Source of the DNA: Streptococcus penaeicida
GTDB lineage: Bacteria > Bacillota > Bacilli > Lactobacillales > Streptococcaceae
Direction: 5' to 3'
Assembly (NCBI RefSeq): GCF_002887775.1
Contig: NZ_LOCM01000024.1
Span: 1 to 64,000, forward strand
DNA length: 64,000 nucleotides
This document shows positions 35,669 to 44,221 of this stretch, piece by piece (the stretch's first letter is position 1; the number at the start of each line of letters is the position of its first letter). The position numbers and the translations under genes are program-made. Under the pieces are notes generated by a model that saw nothing but the letters and a program-made list of their open reading frames with translations, did no database searches and was not told where the DNA came from.

Positions 35669-35680
35669 AAGTTTTATTCA

Positions 35681-36415
35681 TTAGTTGTATTTCATAAACT
35701 TTACCAGTTTATGAATTTTTGATTTTGAAATGTAACAGACTAATCCCGTTCTAAAATATAAAATTCGGTCTTTTAAATCAATTTTTATAATGTTTTCTGG
35801 ATTAACTAGAAATGAGCGGTGACATTTTAGGAGACGTTGATTTTGCTTAATAACCTGTGTTAAAGTACCTTTAAATTCTAATTTATCATAAATGGTATGA
35901 AGAATAAGCCAATGAGATTTTGGCGAAGTTTCAATAAAAAGAATAGTTGAATATGGTACTTGTATTCTCATTTTGGAACCGAAAAATATAAAGTCATCAT
36001 TACTTCCATTAAATGAAACAATTCGATTTATTTGTTTTAAAGCCAACTCTATTCGTATCAAAAAATCAGTTTTACTCATTTTTTTTGAAATATAATCAAG
36101 AACCGAAAGTTGATTTTGAAATAATAATGAGAAACAATTTGTTTGGAACGTAACAAAAATAATATGTGCATATGGGTCCATTAATCTGATAGATTTTGCC
36201 ACTTCAATTCCTTTATATTGTTCCCCTTCTATAGACATCTCTAGAAAAAAAAGTTGGTGCCCTCCTCTTTGAGTAACCGTTCTTAATAACTTATTAGAGT
36301 TGGAAAAAGTCTCAATATCTAGTAAATGCCAATTATTTTGCTCACAGATTTGTTGGACGATATTTACTAACTTCCATTGTTGATAAATATCTTCATCTAG
36401 AATGTAAATTTTCAT
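35681..36415 (-). CDS. LytTR-family response regulator with Glu at the phosphorylation site
   Basis: 244 aa, homologous in layout to ComE/BlpR/AgrA: receiver domain (1-125) and LytTR DNA-binding domain (about 140-240, with IPYSTILFIET-like VPYSTILFIET and HRSFLVNPENI). The position equal to ComE D58 in 'YFLDID' is E59 (LFFLEMSI). Glu often mimics phospho-Asp, so the protein may be constitutively active or controlled otherwise. No histidine kinase or pheromone gene is nearby. It probably controls the peptide island. Confidence 0.85.
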   Translation of the reverse strand: MKIYILDEDIYQQWKLVNIVQQICEQNNWHLLDIETFSNSNKLLRTVTQRGGHQLFFLEMSIEGEQYKGIEVAKSIRLMDPYAHIIFVTFQTNCFSLLFQNQLSVLDYISKKMSKTDFLIRIELALKQINRIVSFNGSNDDFIFFGSKMRIQVPYSTILFIETSPKSHWLILHTIYDKLEFKGTLTQVIKQNQRLLKCHRSFLVNPENIIKIDLKDRILYFRTGLVCYISKSKIHKLVKFMKYN

Positions 36416-36566
36416 CTTAACCTTTCTAATATCATGTTCATCTATAAAACGATTTCATCCAATAACTGAAATACTATACTTTATATCCTTATATTTATTT
36501 TTTTCTTTCTGCTTTATAGCTTCTCCATAACAAAATATTACATTGCTAATAAGTACAATAATAGTG

Positions 36567-37199
36567 TTAATATTTTTCCGAAACAATTTTCCCTTCTTTC
36601 ACATGATAGATTGTGTCACATAAATCGTCTATATCACTTACATAATGAGAAGTCATGATGACAAACCCTTTTTCTTTATGCTTTCTTATGAGTTCTTTAG
36701 TGATATCAACACTTTTAGTATCAAGTGCATTCATAGGTTCATCCAAAATCAGAATTTCTGGATTATCCATAAAAGCTTGAATAAGAAGCATTTTCTTTCG
36801 AGTTCCAAGGGACAAATGCTTATAAAGTGTATTCTTATAGTTTTTAATTTGATAGAGATTTATCCAATAATCTAAATCAATACACTGACTGTTTGGACAT
36901 ATTTTTTTAATCAAGTTTAAGTTCTCTTCTAGGGTCAGATGGCTGATAAAATCTTGATTCCCAAGAACTAAGCCTGCATGTAATAATGTTGAATCATTTT
37001 GTCCAATCTTTATTCCATCTTGAATGACAGTTCCATGATCTAGTCTTATTAACCCTGAAAGAGCTCTTAATAGCATAGTTTTTCCTGAACCATTTATACC
37101 TACTAATCCATAGACATGATAATTCGAAAATACTAAATTAATATTATTTAATATTGTCATTTGGCCTTTTCGTAAAATACCGCCTTTAATTTCTAGCAA
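36567..37199 (-). CDS. ABC transporter ATP-binding protein, second peptide-associated system
   Basis: 210 aa from the TTG at 37197-37199, chosen because GGAGG lies 7 nt upstream; an ATG at 37220 is an alternative. Walker A GINGSGKT, signature LSLGTRKKML (a divergent 'LSLGT'), Walker B ILILDEPMNAL, H-loop TSHYVSD. It overlaps the end of the upstream membrane gene, so coupling is likely. The partners are the two membrane proteins at 37186-38594. Confidence 0.82.
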   Translation of the reverse strand: MLEIKGGILRKGQMTILNNINLVFSNYHVYGLVGINGSGKTMLLRALSGLIRLDHGTVIQDGIKIGQNDSTLLHAGLVLGNQDFISHLTLEENLNLIKKICPNSQCIDLDYWINLYQIKNYKNTLYKHLSLGTRKKMLLIQAFMDNPEILILDEPMNALDTKSVDITKELIRKHKEKGFVIMTSHYVSDIDDLCDTIYHVKEGKIVSEKY

Positions 37200-37815
37200 A
37201 TTGATACCTCCAATAAACATTCAATAATAGGTGAAGAAAAATGACAAATAATAAAATAGCAATCTGCTTAACTAGGATAAACCGAAGCAATATTTCTAAA
37301 CAAATTGCTATTAATACGAGAACATTGTTTGAAATATAATATGTAATTAAAAAATAGCAAATACTATCTACGAAATACCATGTCAGTAATAAGAAAGTTA
37401 AGTTTAGGATCTGTTCTATATCCTGAAATAATACCAACGTAATACTATAAATACAAATAACTTGAAGGATGAATTCCTTTAAATACAAACTTGTTAGAAG
37501 TCTATAAATAGAAATCTGAAACCTTTGATGATTATTACAATGAGCTCGAATCATTGTCTTTATACCAATAGATAATTCAGCCATAAATGCATATGTTGTT
37601 AAAAAACTTGTAACAGATAATCCTAAAATCATAACTAGTTTAAGAAAACTAAGCTCTTGACCATTTAGCGAAATAAATGGATTAATTAATTGAGAGGCGA
37701 CTAAACTAGCAATATCTGAATGTGAAAACTCGTTATAGTGAGTCAATAAAAGATAAGACATCGATAATGTCGTGATAAATTTAGTGATGTAATAGGGGAG
37801 TTTATATAATTTCAT
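37186..37815 (-). CDS. Integral membrane protein of the second ABC system
   Basis: 209 aa with about five or six hydrophobic helices and few charged residues; unrecognised at family level. It overlaps the upstream membrane gene by 14 nt and the downstream ATPase start. Likely one of two permease subunits. Confidence 0.65.
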   Translation of the reverse strand: MKLYKLPYYITKFITTLSMSYLLLTHYNEFSHSDIASLVASQLINPFISLNGQELSFLKLVMILGLSVTSFLTTYAFMAELSIGIKTMIRAHCNNHQRFQISIYRLLTSLYLKEFILQVICIYSITLVLFQDIEQILNLTFLLLTWYFVDSICYFLITYYISNNVLVLIAICLEILLRFILVKQIAILLFVIFLHLLLNVYWRYQFARN

Positions 37816-38594
37816 ATGAATTTTTATATTTTATGATTAAAAAGATGATAGTACATGGTAAATAGGAAGAAAAAACTTGCCACAAAGTAATATCCCCATA
37901 AGATGTCATCATAATATGAGTCATTGGAACTAAGTAAAAGGGAAGAAAGCTATATAAAATTGGTGCAGTTCCCCACATAAATAGAAGATAAACTAGTGCT
38001 GATTTTGTAAAATTATTAAAATAATCAATTATATTAAATATTAAGAATGACTCTACTAAAAGTGCACAAGACTTCACAAAAAAATAATAAATCAGATATC
38101 TAATGGTATTGCTACCAAAAAAAGAAAGAATAGAATTGTTATTAAAATAATATTCAATTCCACTTAAATCAAATCTGCCAATTTCTTTTGAAACAGTAAT
38201 GATAAAGGCTAAAATAATTGTAAAAATAAATACACTTAGTAAGGCTAACATAATCTTTAGTTTTTTTACTGAGAGAGAATAGTATAGTGTCCTTCCCAAA
38301 TAATAACGACAATACCTATTTTTTAGGTAATAATAAGCATTTCCAATAAAAATAATTAACAAGGGAAACAAAAAAGCTTGGTAAAAATTATACTCAAAAA
38401 GGGTATTATTTAAAGATAAAAGACCATAAAATATTTTTAGCTTTACCGATACTCCTTGAATTTTGGTAATATCTGCAGCACTGTCATCAAAAGTCAAGAT
38501 ATGAATGAAAGCTTGATTATAGATTAATAAAATAAATAGTAAACAGATCAAGAGATATGTTTTTTTTATATGGCAATAATTTTAGCGTAATCAT
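37802..38594 (-). CDS. Integral membrane protein with an A8 tract near its start
   Basis: About 264 aa if the first codons are joined, with about six hydrophobic helices. The likely start is the ATG at 38592-38594, with AAGGAG upstream (MITLKLLPYKK). The frame then changes within a run of eight A (minus strand, 38560-38567) and continues as TYLLICLLFILLIYNQAF. Reading from the internal TTG at 38551 gives 249 aa but no good ribosome-binding site. The tract could be a slippage site switching expression on and off, or a sequence error. Confidence 0.6.
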
Positions 38595-38648
38595 TTTTTC
38601 TCCTTTAGAATATCGGGAATAACAAATATTTTATTTTATTAAATCAAT

Positions 38649-39038
38649 TTATTTTGAATCTGGAGACCAACTTCCATCTATAAAGAAACCTTTATCCCAG
38701 AAGTTTTCTCTAGCTAAGTTCAAATTATAAATATAATTACTTTTCGCAAAGTTCGTGTAAACACCCCTCTGACCAGTCCAGGTCATATCGATATCACTTC
38801 TTTTAACACCTTGAGAATTTGCCAAGTAATGTTTAACTCGAATCTGCGGGTTCTTTGAATCTAAGTTGACAACATAATAACTATCGTTCATCTTTTGCAA
38901 ATATCCTGTTCCAGTAAATGATGGAGTGATTCGAAAATTTGATAATTGACCAATTTGTCTTGCACCAGCAAAGACACTATTTGTTGTAGCAAAAATGCTT
39001 GCTAACAATAAAAAGAGACTTATCTTACGTTTAATCAT
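38649..39038 (-). CDS. Secreted peptide, lactococcin 972/DUF2712-like
   Basis: 129 aa from the ATG at 39036-39038 (GAGG 5 nt upstream). A classical Sec signal peptide (KRKISLFLLLASIFATTNSVFA) is followed by a mature part of about 105 residues without Cys, with YLANSQGVKRS, TWTGQRGVYTN and the ending GSWSPDSK. The ending and size recall lactococcin 972-like secreted proteins, and the neighbouring ABC system matches known lcn972-type loci. Role (bacteriocin or signal) not proven. Confidence 0.6.
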   Translation of the reverse strand: MIKRKISLFLLLASIFATTNSVFAGARQIGQLSNFRITPSFTGTGYLQKMNDSYYVVNLDSKNPQIRVKHYLANSQGVKRSDIDMTWTGQRGVYTNFAKSNYIYNLNLARENFWDKGFFIDGSWSPDSK

Positions 39039-39180
39039 AAACACCTCATTTCTGTTCTTTTGTTATTCCCTTAACTATCAATTCGAAAAAAATTTAATAA
39101 AATGAGTTTTTTATCATTTAATGAGTAAAAACTATTTTATCATGAATCGATTTTTTTGACTATAAGACAAAAAATTCAAC

Positions 39181-39206
39181 AAAAAAAACACAAGCTTTCA
39201 GCTGTG
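39181..39206 (-). terminator. Terminator after the first NUDIX gene
   Basis: CACAAGCT (39189-39196) / AGCTGTG (39200-39206) hairpin, followed on the minus strand by TTTTTTTT. Confidence 0.65.
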
Positions 39207-39219
39207 CTTCTCTTTATTC

Positions 39220-39696
39220 TTACCACCCTAATTTAAAAGTGTTGTAAAAGTATTCCTTTAACATCAGCCTGTGTTTGTCTGACATATTAATTAGAGAATC
39301 AATGTCCTCTTTTGAAAAGAATTTTAATTTTAGAGTCTCTTCGTTACTAAAATCGGTAATTTCTATACTCGACTTTGCTTTGACTTCATACAAAAAGACT
39401 ATTGTTTGGACTTGATCGCCATTGGGGTAAACTTCACTAAAATTACTGTAGACATTGAGAAAACGGCTTGCCTCAACTGGAATGCCAGTCTCTTCAAAAA
39501 ATTCTCTTTGACAAGTATCAACAGTGCTCTCACCTAATTCCATGGCCCCGCCTGGTATTGCCCATGTTTTTTTATCTCCCCTTAATTGGAGTAATATCTG
39601 TCCTAGTTCATTTTCTAAAATACCACCTGCAAAGGTCATGATGACTTTATCATGACCAACTTTTGACCGCAGATAAGAGATATAATCTTTTTCCAT
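39220..39696 (-). CDS. NUDIX hydrolase
   Basis: 158 aa. The Nudix box is complete: GGAMELGEST followed by CQREFFEETGI. It hydrolyses a nucleoside diphosphate derivative of unknown identity. It is clearly a paralogue of the NUDIX gene at 42500 (same start YxSYxRSKVG and same end FKLG). It lies between the 52-bp repeats after era and the peptide island. Confidence 0.82.
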   Translation of the reverse strand: MEKDYISYLRSKVGHDKVIMTFAGGILENELGQILLQLRGDKKTWAIPGGAMELGESTVDTCQREFFEETGIPVEASRFLNVYSNFSEVYPNGDQVQTIVFLYEVKAKSSIEITDFSNEETLKLKFFSKEDIDSLINMSDKHRLMLKEYFYNTFKLGW

Positions 39697-39807
39697 CTTT
39701 GCTCCTTATATAAAAATACCTTTAAGCCGACTAGACTTAAAGGTAACTTCATTTTTCAAATTCTAACCAAGAGACTTTTAATGCGACATCTAATTGTTGC
39801 ATTAATA

Positions 39808-39980
39808 GTCCACTGGATATTCTTCTCACTTTCCAATTTCTTGGTTCGAACCTAAAAAAGTCCACTGGACTTTCTTCTCACTTTCCAGTTTCTTGGTTCG
39901 AACCTAAAAAAGTCCACTGGACTTTCTTCTCACTTTCCAGTTTCTTGGTTCGAACCTAAAAAAGTCCACTGGACTTTTTT
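39808..39980. repeat. 52-bp tandem repeats downstream of era
   Basis: Units begin at 39808, 39860, 39912 and (partial, 17 bp) 39964, exactly 52 bp apart. The first unit has a few changes; the next are almost identical. Each holds two palindromes: GTCCACTGGAC and GGTTCGAACC. Flanked by A/T runs, AAGTCCACTGGACTTTTTT acts as a terminator-like hairpin on either strand. The last copy overlaps the era stop codon. Confidence 0.9.
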
Positions 39981-40878
39981 AGTATTCTTTTTGATTATAA
40001 CCAAAGTCGGCTAGGTCTAGTTTTTTGTCGCGCCAGTTCTTTTTGACTTTGACCCATGTTTCTAGGTAGACTTTGTCACCTAACATGAGTTCGATGTCAC
40101 GGCGGGCCATTTTGCCGATTTTCTTGAGCATGGCTCCTTGTTTACCGATGATGATCCCTTTTTGGCTGTCACGTTCAACCATGATGGTTGCACGAATATG
40201 AACTTTATCGGTGTCCTCATCACGTTTCATGGATTCTATCACTACTGCGACTGAATGGGGGATTTCCTGTTGTGTTAAGTGTAACACTTTTTCTCGGATC
40301 ATTTCTGAGACCAAGAAGCGTTCAGGGTGGTCTGTTATCTGGTCAGCTGGGAAATATTGGAAACCCTCTTCTAGGTTGTCTGTTAATAACGACATAAGAG
40401 TTGGTATATTGTTGCCCTCTAAAGCTGAGATTGGAACAATTTCCTTGAAGTCCATTTGACTTCTAAAGTCATCAATTTGTTCTAAGAGTTGATCTGGATG
40501 GACTTTGTCGATTTTATTAATAACAAGAATAACGGGAATCTTAGCATTTTTAAGACGTTCCATGATCATTTCATCGCCTTTTCCACGCTTTTCGTCTGCT
40601 GGAACCATGAAGAGGACGGTATCAACCTCCCTTAAGGTACTGTATGCAGACTCGACCATGAAGTCGCCAAGTGCTGTTTTGGGTTTGTGAATCCCCGGTG
40701 TATCAATGAAGACGATCTGCTCTTCTTCTGTAGTGTAGATACCCATGATTTTGTTACGGGTTGTTTGTGCCTTATCACTCATGATGGCAATTTTTTGCCC
40801 CATAACATGGTTCAAAAAGGTTGATTTTCCGACATTTGGTCGGCCAAGAATGGCTACAAAGCCTGATTTAAATGACAT
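39979..40878 (-). CDS. era: GTPase Era
   Basis: 299 aa, essential 16S rRNA maturation/30S assembly GTPase. G1 GRPNVGKST (11-19), G3 DTPG, G4 NKID, then a type II KH domain ([21 protein letters not shown], here one residue over the quoted motif core GIIIGKQG). It is the third gene of ybeY-dgkA-era. Confidence 0.95.
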   Translation of the reverse strand: MSFKSGFVAILGRPNVGKSTFLNHVMGQKIAIMSDKAQTTRNKIMGIYTTEEEQIVFIDTPGIHKPKTALGDFMVESAYSTLREVDTVLFMVPADEKRGKGDEMIMERLKNAKIPVILVINKIDKVHPDQLLEQIDDFRSQMDFKEIVPISALEGNNIPTLMSLLTDNLEEGFQYFPADQITDHPERFLVSEMIREKVLHLTQQEIPHSVAVVIESMKRDEDTDKVHIRATIMVERDSQKGIIIGKQGAMLKKIGKMARRDIELMLGDKVYLETWVKVKKNWRDKKLDLADFGYNQKEY

Positions 40879-40899
40879 AGTTTCTCCGGTTTCTAATGT

Positions 40900-41301
40900 T
40901 TAAAAGATTAGCGCCCATATTTTTGGTGCAAAAATGATTATTCCTGTGATGACAGCATATAAAGACATGACTAAAACAGCCCCTGCTGCCATATCTTTTG
41001 CTTTTTTTGCTAACATGGAAAAGTGATAATCACTAGCCAAATCAACAACATTTTCAACAGCTGAATTGACAATTTCCAAGGCGATAACTAAAAAGATGGC
41101 TAAAAAGAGGAATAACCATTCAATGGCTGAAATTCTTAGTAAGATTCCTGCTAGAACTGCCACCAAGGCTGATAAAAGATGACTTTTGAGGTTGCGCTCC
41201 TCTTGCACCGCAGTCACAATTCCAGTCAATGCAAATTCTAAGCTTGAGGTGACCGTTCTATTTTTCCATTTACGTTGGGATTTATTGTCTTGTAAGGCCA
41301 T
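40900..41301 (-). CDS. dgkA: Undecaprenol/diacylglycerol kinase
   Basis: 133 aa, three membrane helices, with the family motif [17 protein letters not shown] containing the catalytic and metal Glu/Asn residues. It phosphorylates undecaprenol to recycle the cell-wall lipid carrier in Gram-positives. Its start overlaps the ybeY end by 20 nt. Confidence 0.93.
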   Translation of the reverse strand: MALQDNKSQRKWKNRTVTSSLEFALTGIVTAVQEERNLKSHLLSALVAVLAGILLRISAIEWLFLFLAIFLVIALEIVNSAVENVVDLASDYHFSMLAKKAKDMAAGAVLVMSLYAVITGIIIFAPKIWALIF

Positions 41302-41778
41302 AAGCAGTCAAAATCTCTTCCTGTAGTGTGAACATTTCTTTTTCTTCTTCTGGCGTGTAATGGTCGTAACCATTAATGTGTAAAAATCCGTGAACAGCTA
41401 GAAAGCCCATTTCTCTTTCAAAAGAATGACCATATTCTGCAGCTTGTTCTCTAGCTTTATCGATTGAGATGAAAAGTTCTCCAATATAGCGTCAAATTCT
41501 GCCAGCATCTCTGCAAGTTCAGGATTTTCTGCCAATTCACTTTTCTCAAATAGAATTGGTTTTTCAGGTTTATATTCCAAAGAAATAACATCCGTTGGAC
41601 GATCAGTATTCCGATATTCCAAGTTTAATTCATGACTACGTTCATTGGTCACGAAAGTCACAGACATTTCTTTTTCTTCTTTACCGGTTTTTTTTGCAGC
41701 AAAGTCGAGCAAATCTTTTGTTTGCTCCATAATCTCTTGCGAAACCAATCCAGTTTCGTCAATCATCTCGATATACAT
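41282..41778 (-). pseudogene. ybeY: Endoribonuclease YbeY, frameshifted
   Basis: About 166 aa when joined. ATG 41776-41778 has AAAGAAG upstream. The first frame runs to [10 protein letters not shown] near 41490. One base is then lost at GACGC|TATATTGG, and the second frame gives [12 protein letters not shown] and the zinc motif [11 protein letters not shown] (HxxxHxxxxDH), ending at 41282. All catalytic residues are there, so the gene is probably intact in the organism. It functions in 16S rRNA processing. Confidence 0.88.
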
Positions 41779-41900
41779 AAAATCTTCTTTCAATTGCTTT
41801 TGTCAGTCCATTATACCATAAGACGAGTTAAAAAGGGAGTTTTGCTTAGTTGCCAAAGGTTACTGGGTTACTGGTTCAAATTGACAACTATGCAACACTT

Positions 41901-42473
41901 CTATTTCAACAACTGTGCCACGCGCTTTTGTAGTTGAGGAACCACTTGATCTTCAAACCAGGGATTCTTCTTCTGCCAGATTTGATTGCGTGGTGAAGGA
42001 TGAACCAAAGGAAAATAGTCAGGCAGATAATCCTCAAAGTGCTTGACCGTTTCGGTTAAGTTTTTCTTCTTGGATTTACCCAAATAATAATTTTGAGCAT
42101 ACTGACCAACTAAAATCATTAGCTCCAGTTCTGGCAGAGTTTCTAAAATAGGCTGATGCCATTTGTCCGCAAATCCCTTACGTGGAGGTAAATCTCCTGA
42201 CCTGCCTTTACCAGGATAGTAAAAATCCATAGGCAATATGGCAAACTGATCCGAATGGTAAAAGGTATCGTTGTCAACACCTAGCCACTCCCTTAATTTA
42301 AGACCACTCCGGTCATTCCAAAAAATCTTAGTTTCCTGAGCAATGATACCAGGAGCCTGACCAATAATTGCAATCTTTGCGGCTTTAGGTGCTGAATAAA
42401 GGGGTTCGATGCCCTGCTCAGTGTATTGCTTATTCTCCCTATCATCCATAATAGCTTTGAAAATCTTATCCAT
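41901..42473 (-). CDS. Uracil-DNA glycosylase-family protein
   Basis: 190 aa of the UDG superfamily: active-site GQAPGIIAQETKIFWNDRSG (motif 1) and VHPSPRN (motif 2 His-Pro-Ser). The group is common in streptococci and lactobacilli; substrate not established. It lies 26 bp downstream of the second NUDIX gene. Confidence 0.82.
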   Translation of the reverse strand: MDKIFKAIMDDRENKQYTEQGIEPLYSAPKAAKIAIIGQAPGIIAQETKIFWNDRSGLKLREWLGVDNDTFYHSDQFAILPMDFYYPGKGRSGDLPPRKGFADKWHQPILETLPELELMILVGQYAQNYYLGKSKKKNLTETVKHFEDYLPDYFPLVHPSPRNQIWQKKNPWFEDQVVPQLQKRVAQLLK

Positions 42474-42499
42474 TGGGCATTCCTTTCTGTTTATTGAGA

Positions 42500-42973
42500 T
42501 TAATGTCCTAGTTTAAATTCGCCTGAAAAAAATTCTTCTATGATGACTTGATGTTGCCTAGTTGCTAGTTCAAGCATTTTTATATCATCTTTCGAAAAGA
42601 AAGCTAATTCTAAGGTTTCATCATTTTTTATGCCATGAATATCAAAAGGGGAGGTTGATTTTACTTCATAAATAATTCCTACAGTCTGTGCCTTATCTCC
42701 ATTTGGAAAAATTGTTTCGAAATTTGTATAAACATTGAGTAACTTAATAGGCGCAACAGTAATCCCAGTTTCTTCATAAAATTCACGGATAAGGGTATCA
42801 ACAGAGGATTCTCCCAGTTCCATACAACCACCAGGTAACCCCCACTTATTCATATCTGCACGCTTTTGCAATAAAACTTGACCCTCATTATCTGTCAAAA
42901 CTCCTGCAGCAAAAGGTGATAGAATAGAGTCTTGACCTACTTTTGATCTAATATATGAAACATAATCCGACAT
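42500..42973 (-). CDS. NUDIX hydrolase
   Basis: 157 aa from the ATG at 42971-42973; longer frames begin in the phoH spacer. Nudix box GGCMELGESS then IREFYEETGI is complete. Paralogue of the 39220 protein. It follows phoH by 43 bp and may be cotranscribed with it. Confidence 0.85.
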   Translation of the reverse strand: MSDYVSYIRSKVGQDSILSPFAAGVLTDNEGQVLLQKRADMNKWGLPGGCMELGESSVDTLIREFYEETGITVAPIKLLNVYTNFETIFPNGDKAQTVGIIYEVKSTSPFDIHGIKNDETLELAFFSKDDIKMLELATRQHQVIIEEFFSGEFKLGH

Positions 42974-43016
42974 AGCATTCCTTTCACAAAAAGCCCTTCC
43001 AAAGAAGAGCTTACTT

Positions 43017-44096
43017 TTATTTGTCAATTGGCTTTTCAGGCAATTCCCCAATCACTTCGTAAGAGGTCAAACCCGATTCTGCTTTAGTATCCTTTTGATT
43101 TTCCTCTTGAGAATGGCTGGCGCTAGCTTGTAGCTCGAGATGAGCTTTGCTTTCATAGGCTTTGATGATATCCGCAACAACTGGATGGCGCACCACATCG
43201 GCCGCTGAGAAATGCACAAAGTCAATGGCTCTGATTTTAGCTAGTTTTTGACTGGCATCAATCAAACCTGACTTAACATTTTTCGGCAAGTCAATCTGAC
43301 TGATATCGCCATTAATAATCATTTTTGAGTTAAAGCCAAGACGGGTTAAGAACATTTTCATCTGCATGATGGTCGTGTTTTGCGCTTCGTCAAGAATGAC
43401 AAAAGCATCATCTAAGGTACGTCCACGCATATAGGCTAGTGGGGCTATTTCGATAATTTCTCGCTCCATCATTCTAGCCGTTTGTTCTTTCCCTAAAATT
43501 TGATAAAGGGCATCGTAAACTGGTCTTAAATAAGGATCAACTTTTTCCTTGAGGTCTCCAGGTAAGAAACCTAAACTTTCGCCTGCCTCAACCGCTGGAC
43601 GTGTTAAAATAATCCGCTTAACTTGACCACGCTTGAGAGCATTAACAGCTAACGTTACCGCTAAAAAAGTTTTCCCCGTCCCTGCAGGACCAATCCCAAA
43701 AACAACATCGTGTTTTTTGACACTATCAACGTAGACTTTTTGCCCAAGTGTTTTCACTCGAATTGGTTTACCGCTGTTGTCCTTAATAATCTCTTCTTCA
43801 TAGAGGGCAACAAACTTATCAATAGTTCCTTTTTCGGCCATTGATAGAGCTGTGACAACATCGGAAGTATTAACCACCATACCACGATTGACCAGAACTA
43901 ATAAAGCTTGAACGGTTAACCGTGCCAACTCTACAGCTTCCTGATCATCACCAATAATTTGGACTCGCTCAGTCCGAGCATGAATAATAATATCTAAGTG
44001 ATTTTCAATTAACTTCAAATGGCGTTCATTACTACCAAAAAGTGACAATACATCATCAGGATGATTTAAAGCAATCTCAACTGAATATTCTTGCAA
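43017..44096 (-). CDS. phoH: PhoH-family ATPase
   Basis: 359 aa. N-terminal KH-like part (1-110), then a P-loop ATPase with Walker A GPAGTGKT (about residues 139-146), RPAVEAGESLGFLPG and DEAQNTT. PhoH proteins act with YbeY in RNA metabolism, and ybeY lies three genes downstream. Confidence 0.9.
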   Translation of the reverse strand: MQEYSVEIALNHPDDVLSLFGSNERHLKLIENHLDIIIHARTERVQIIGDDQEAVELARLTVQALLVLVNRGMVVNTSDVVTALSMAEKGTIDKFVALYEEEIIKDNSGKPIRVKTLGQKVYVDSVKKHDVVFGIGPAGTGKTFLAVTLAVNALKRGQVKRIILTRPAVEAGESLGFLPGDLKEKVDPYLRPVYDALYQILGKEQTARMMEREIIEIAPLAYMRGRTLDDAFVILDEAQNTTIMQMKMFLTRLGFNSKMIINGDISQIDLPKNVKSGLIDASQKLAKIRAIDFVHFSAADVVRHPVVADIIKAYESKAHLELQASASHSQEENQKDTKAESGLTSYEVIGELPEKPIDK

Positions 44097-44185
44097 ATGC
44101 GTCTTCCTTTTCTTCCTTGTTATAGTTTCATTATAACAAAAAATAAGTTAGAAAGGGGAAAATTAAAGCTTTACATGATCCGACC

Positions 44186-44214
44186 AAAAAAGAGGAGAAA
44201 CTGACTTCTCCTCT
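44186..44214 (-). terminator. Oleate hydratase gene terminator
   Basis: AGAGGAGAA (44191-44199) / TTCTCCTCT (44206-44214), then T6 on the minus strand. Confidence 0.85.
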
Positions 44215-44221
44215 TACTTTC

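Noticed and set aside
39808-39980. CRISPR array
   Set aside because: The units are contiguous 52-bp tandem copies without unique spacers, and no cas genes are present.
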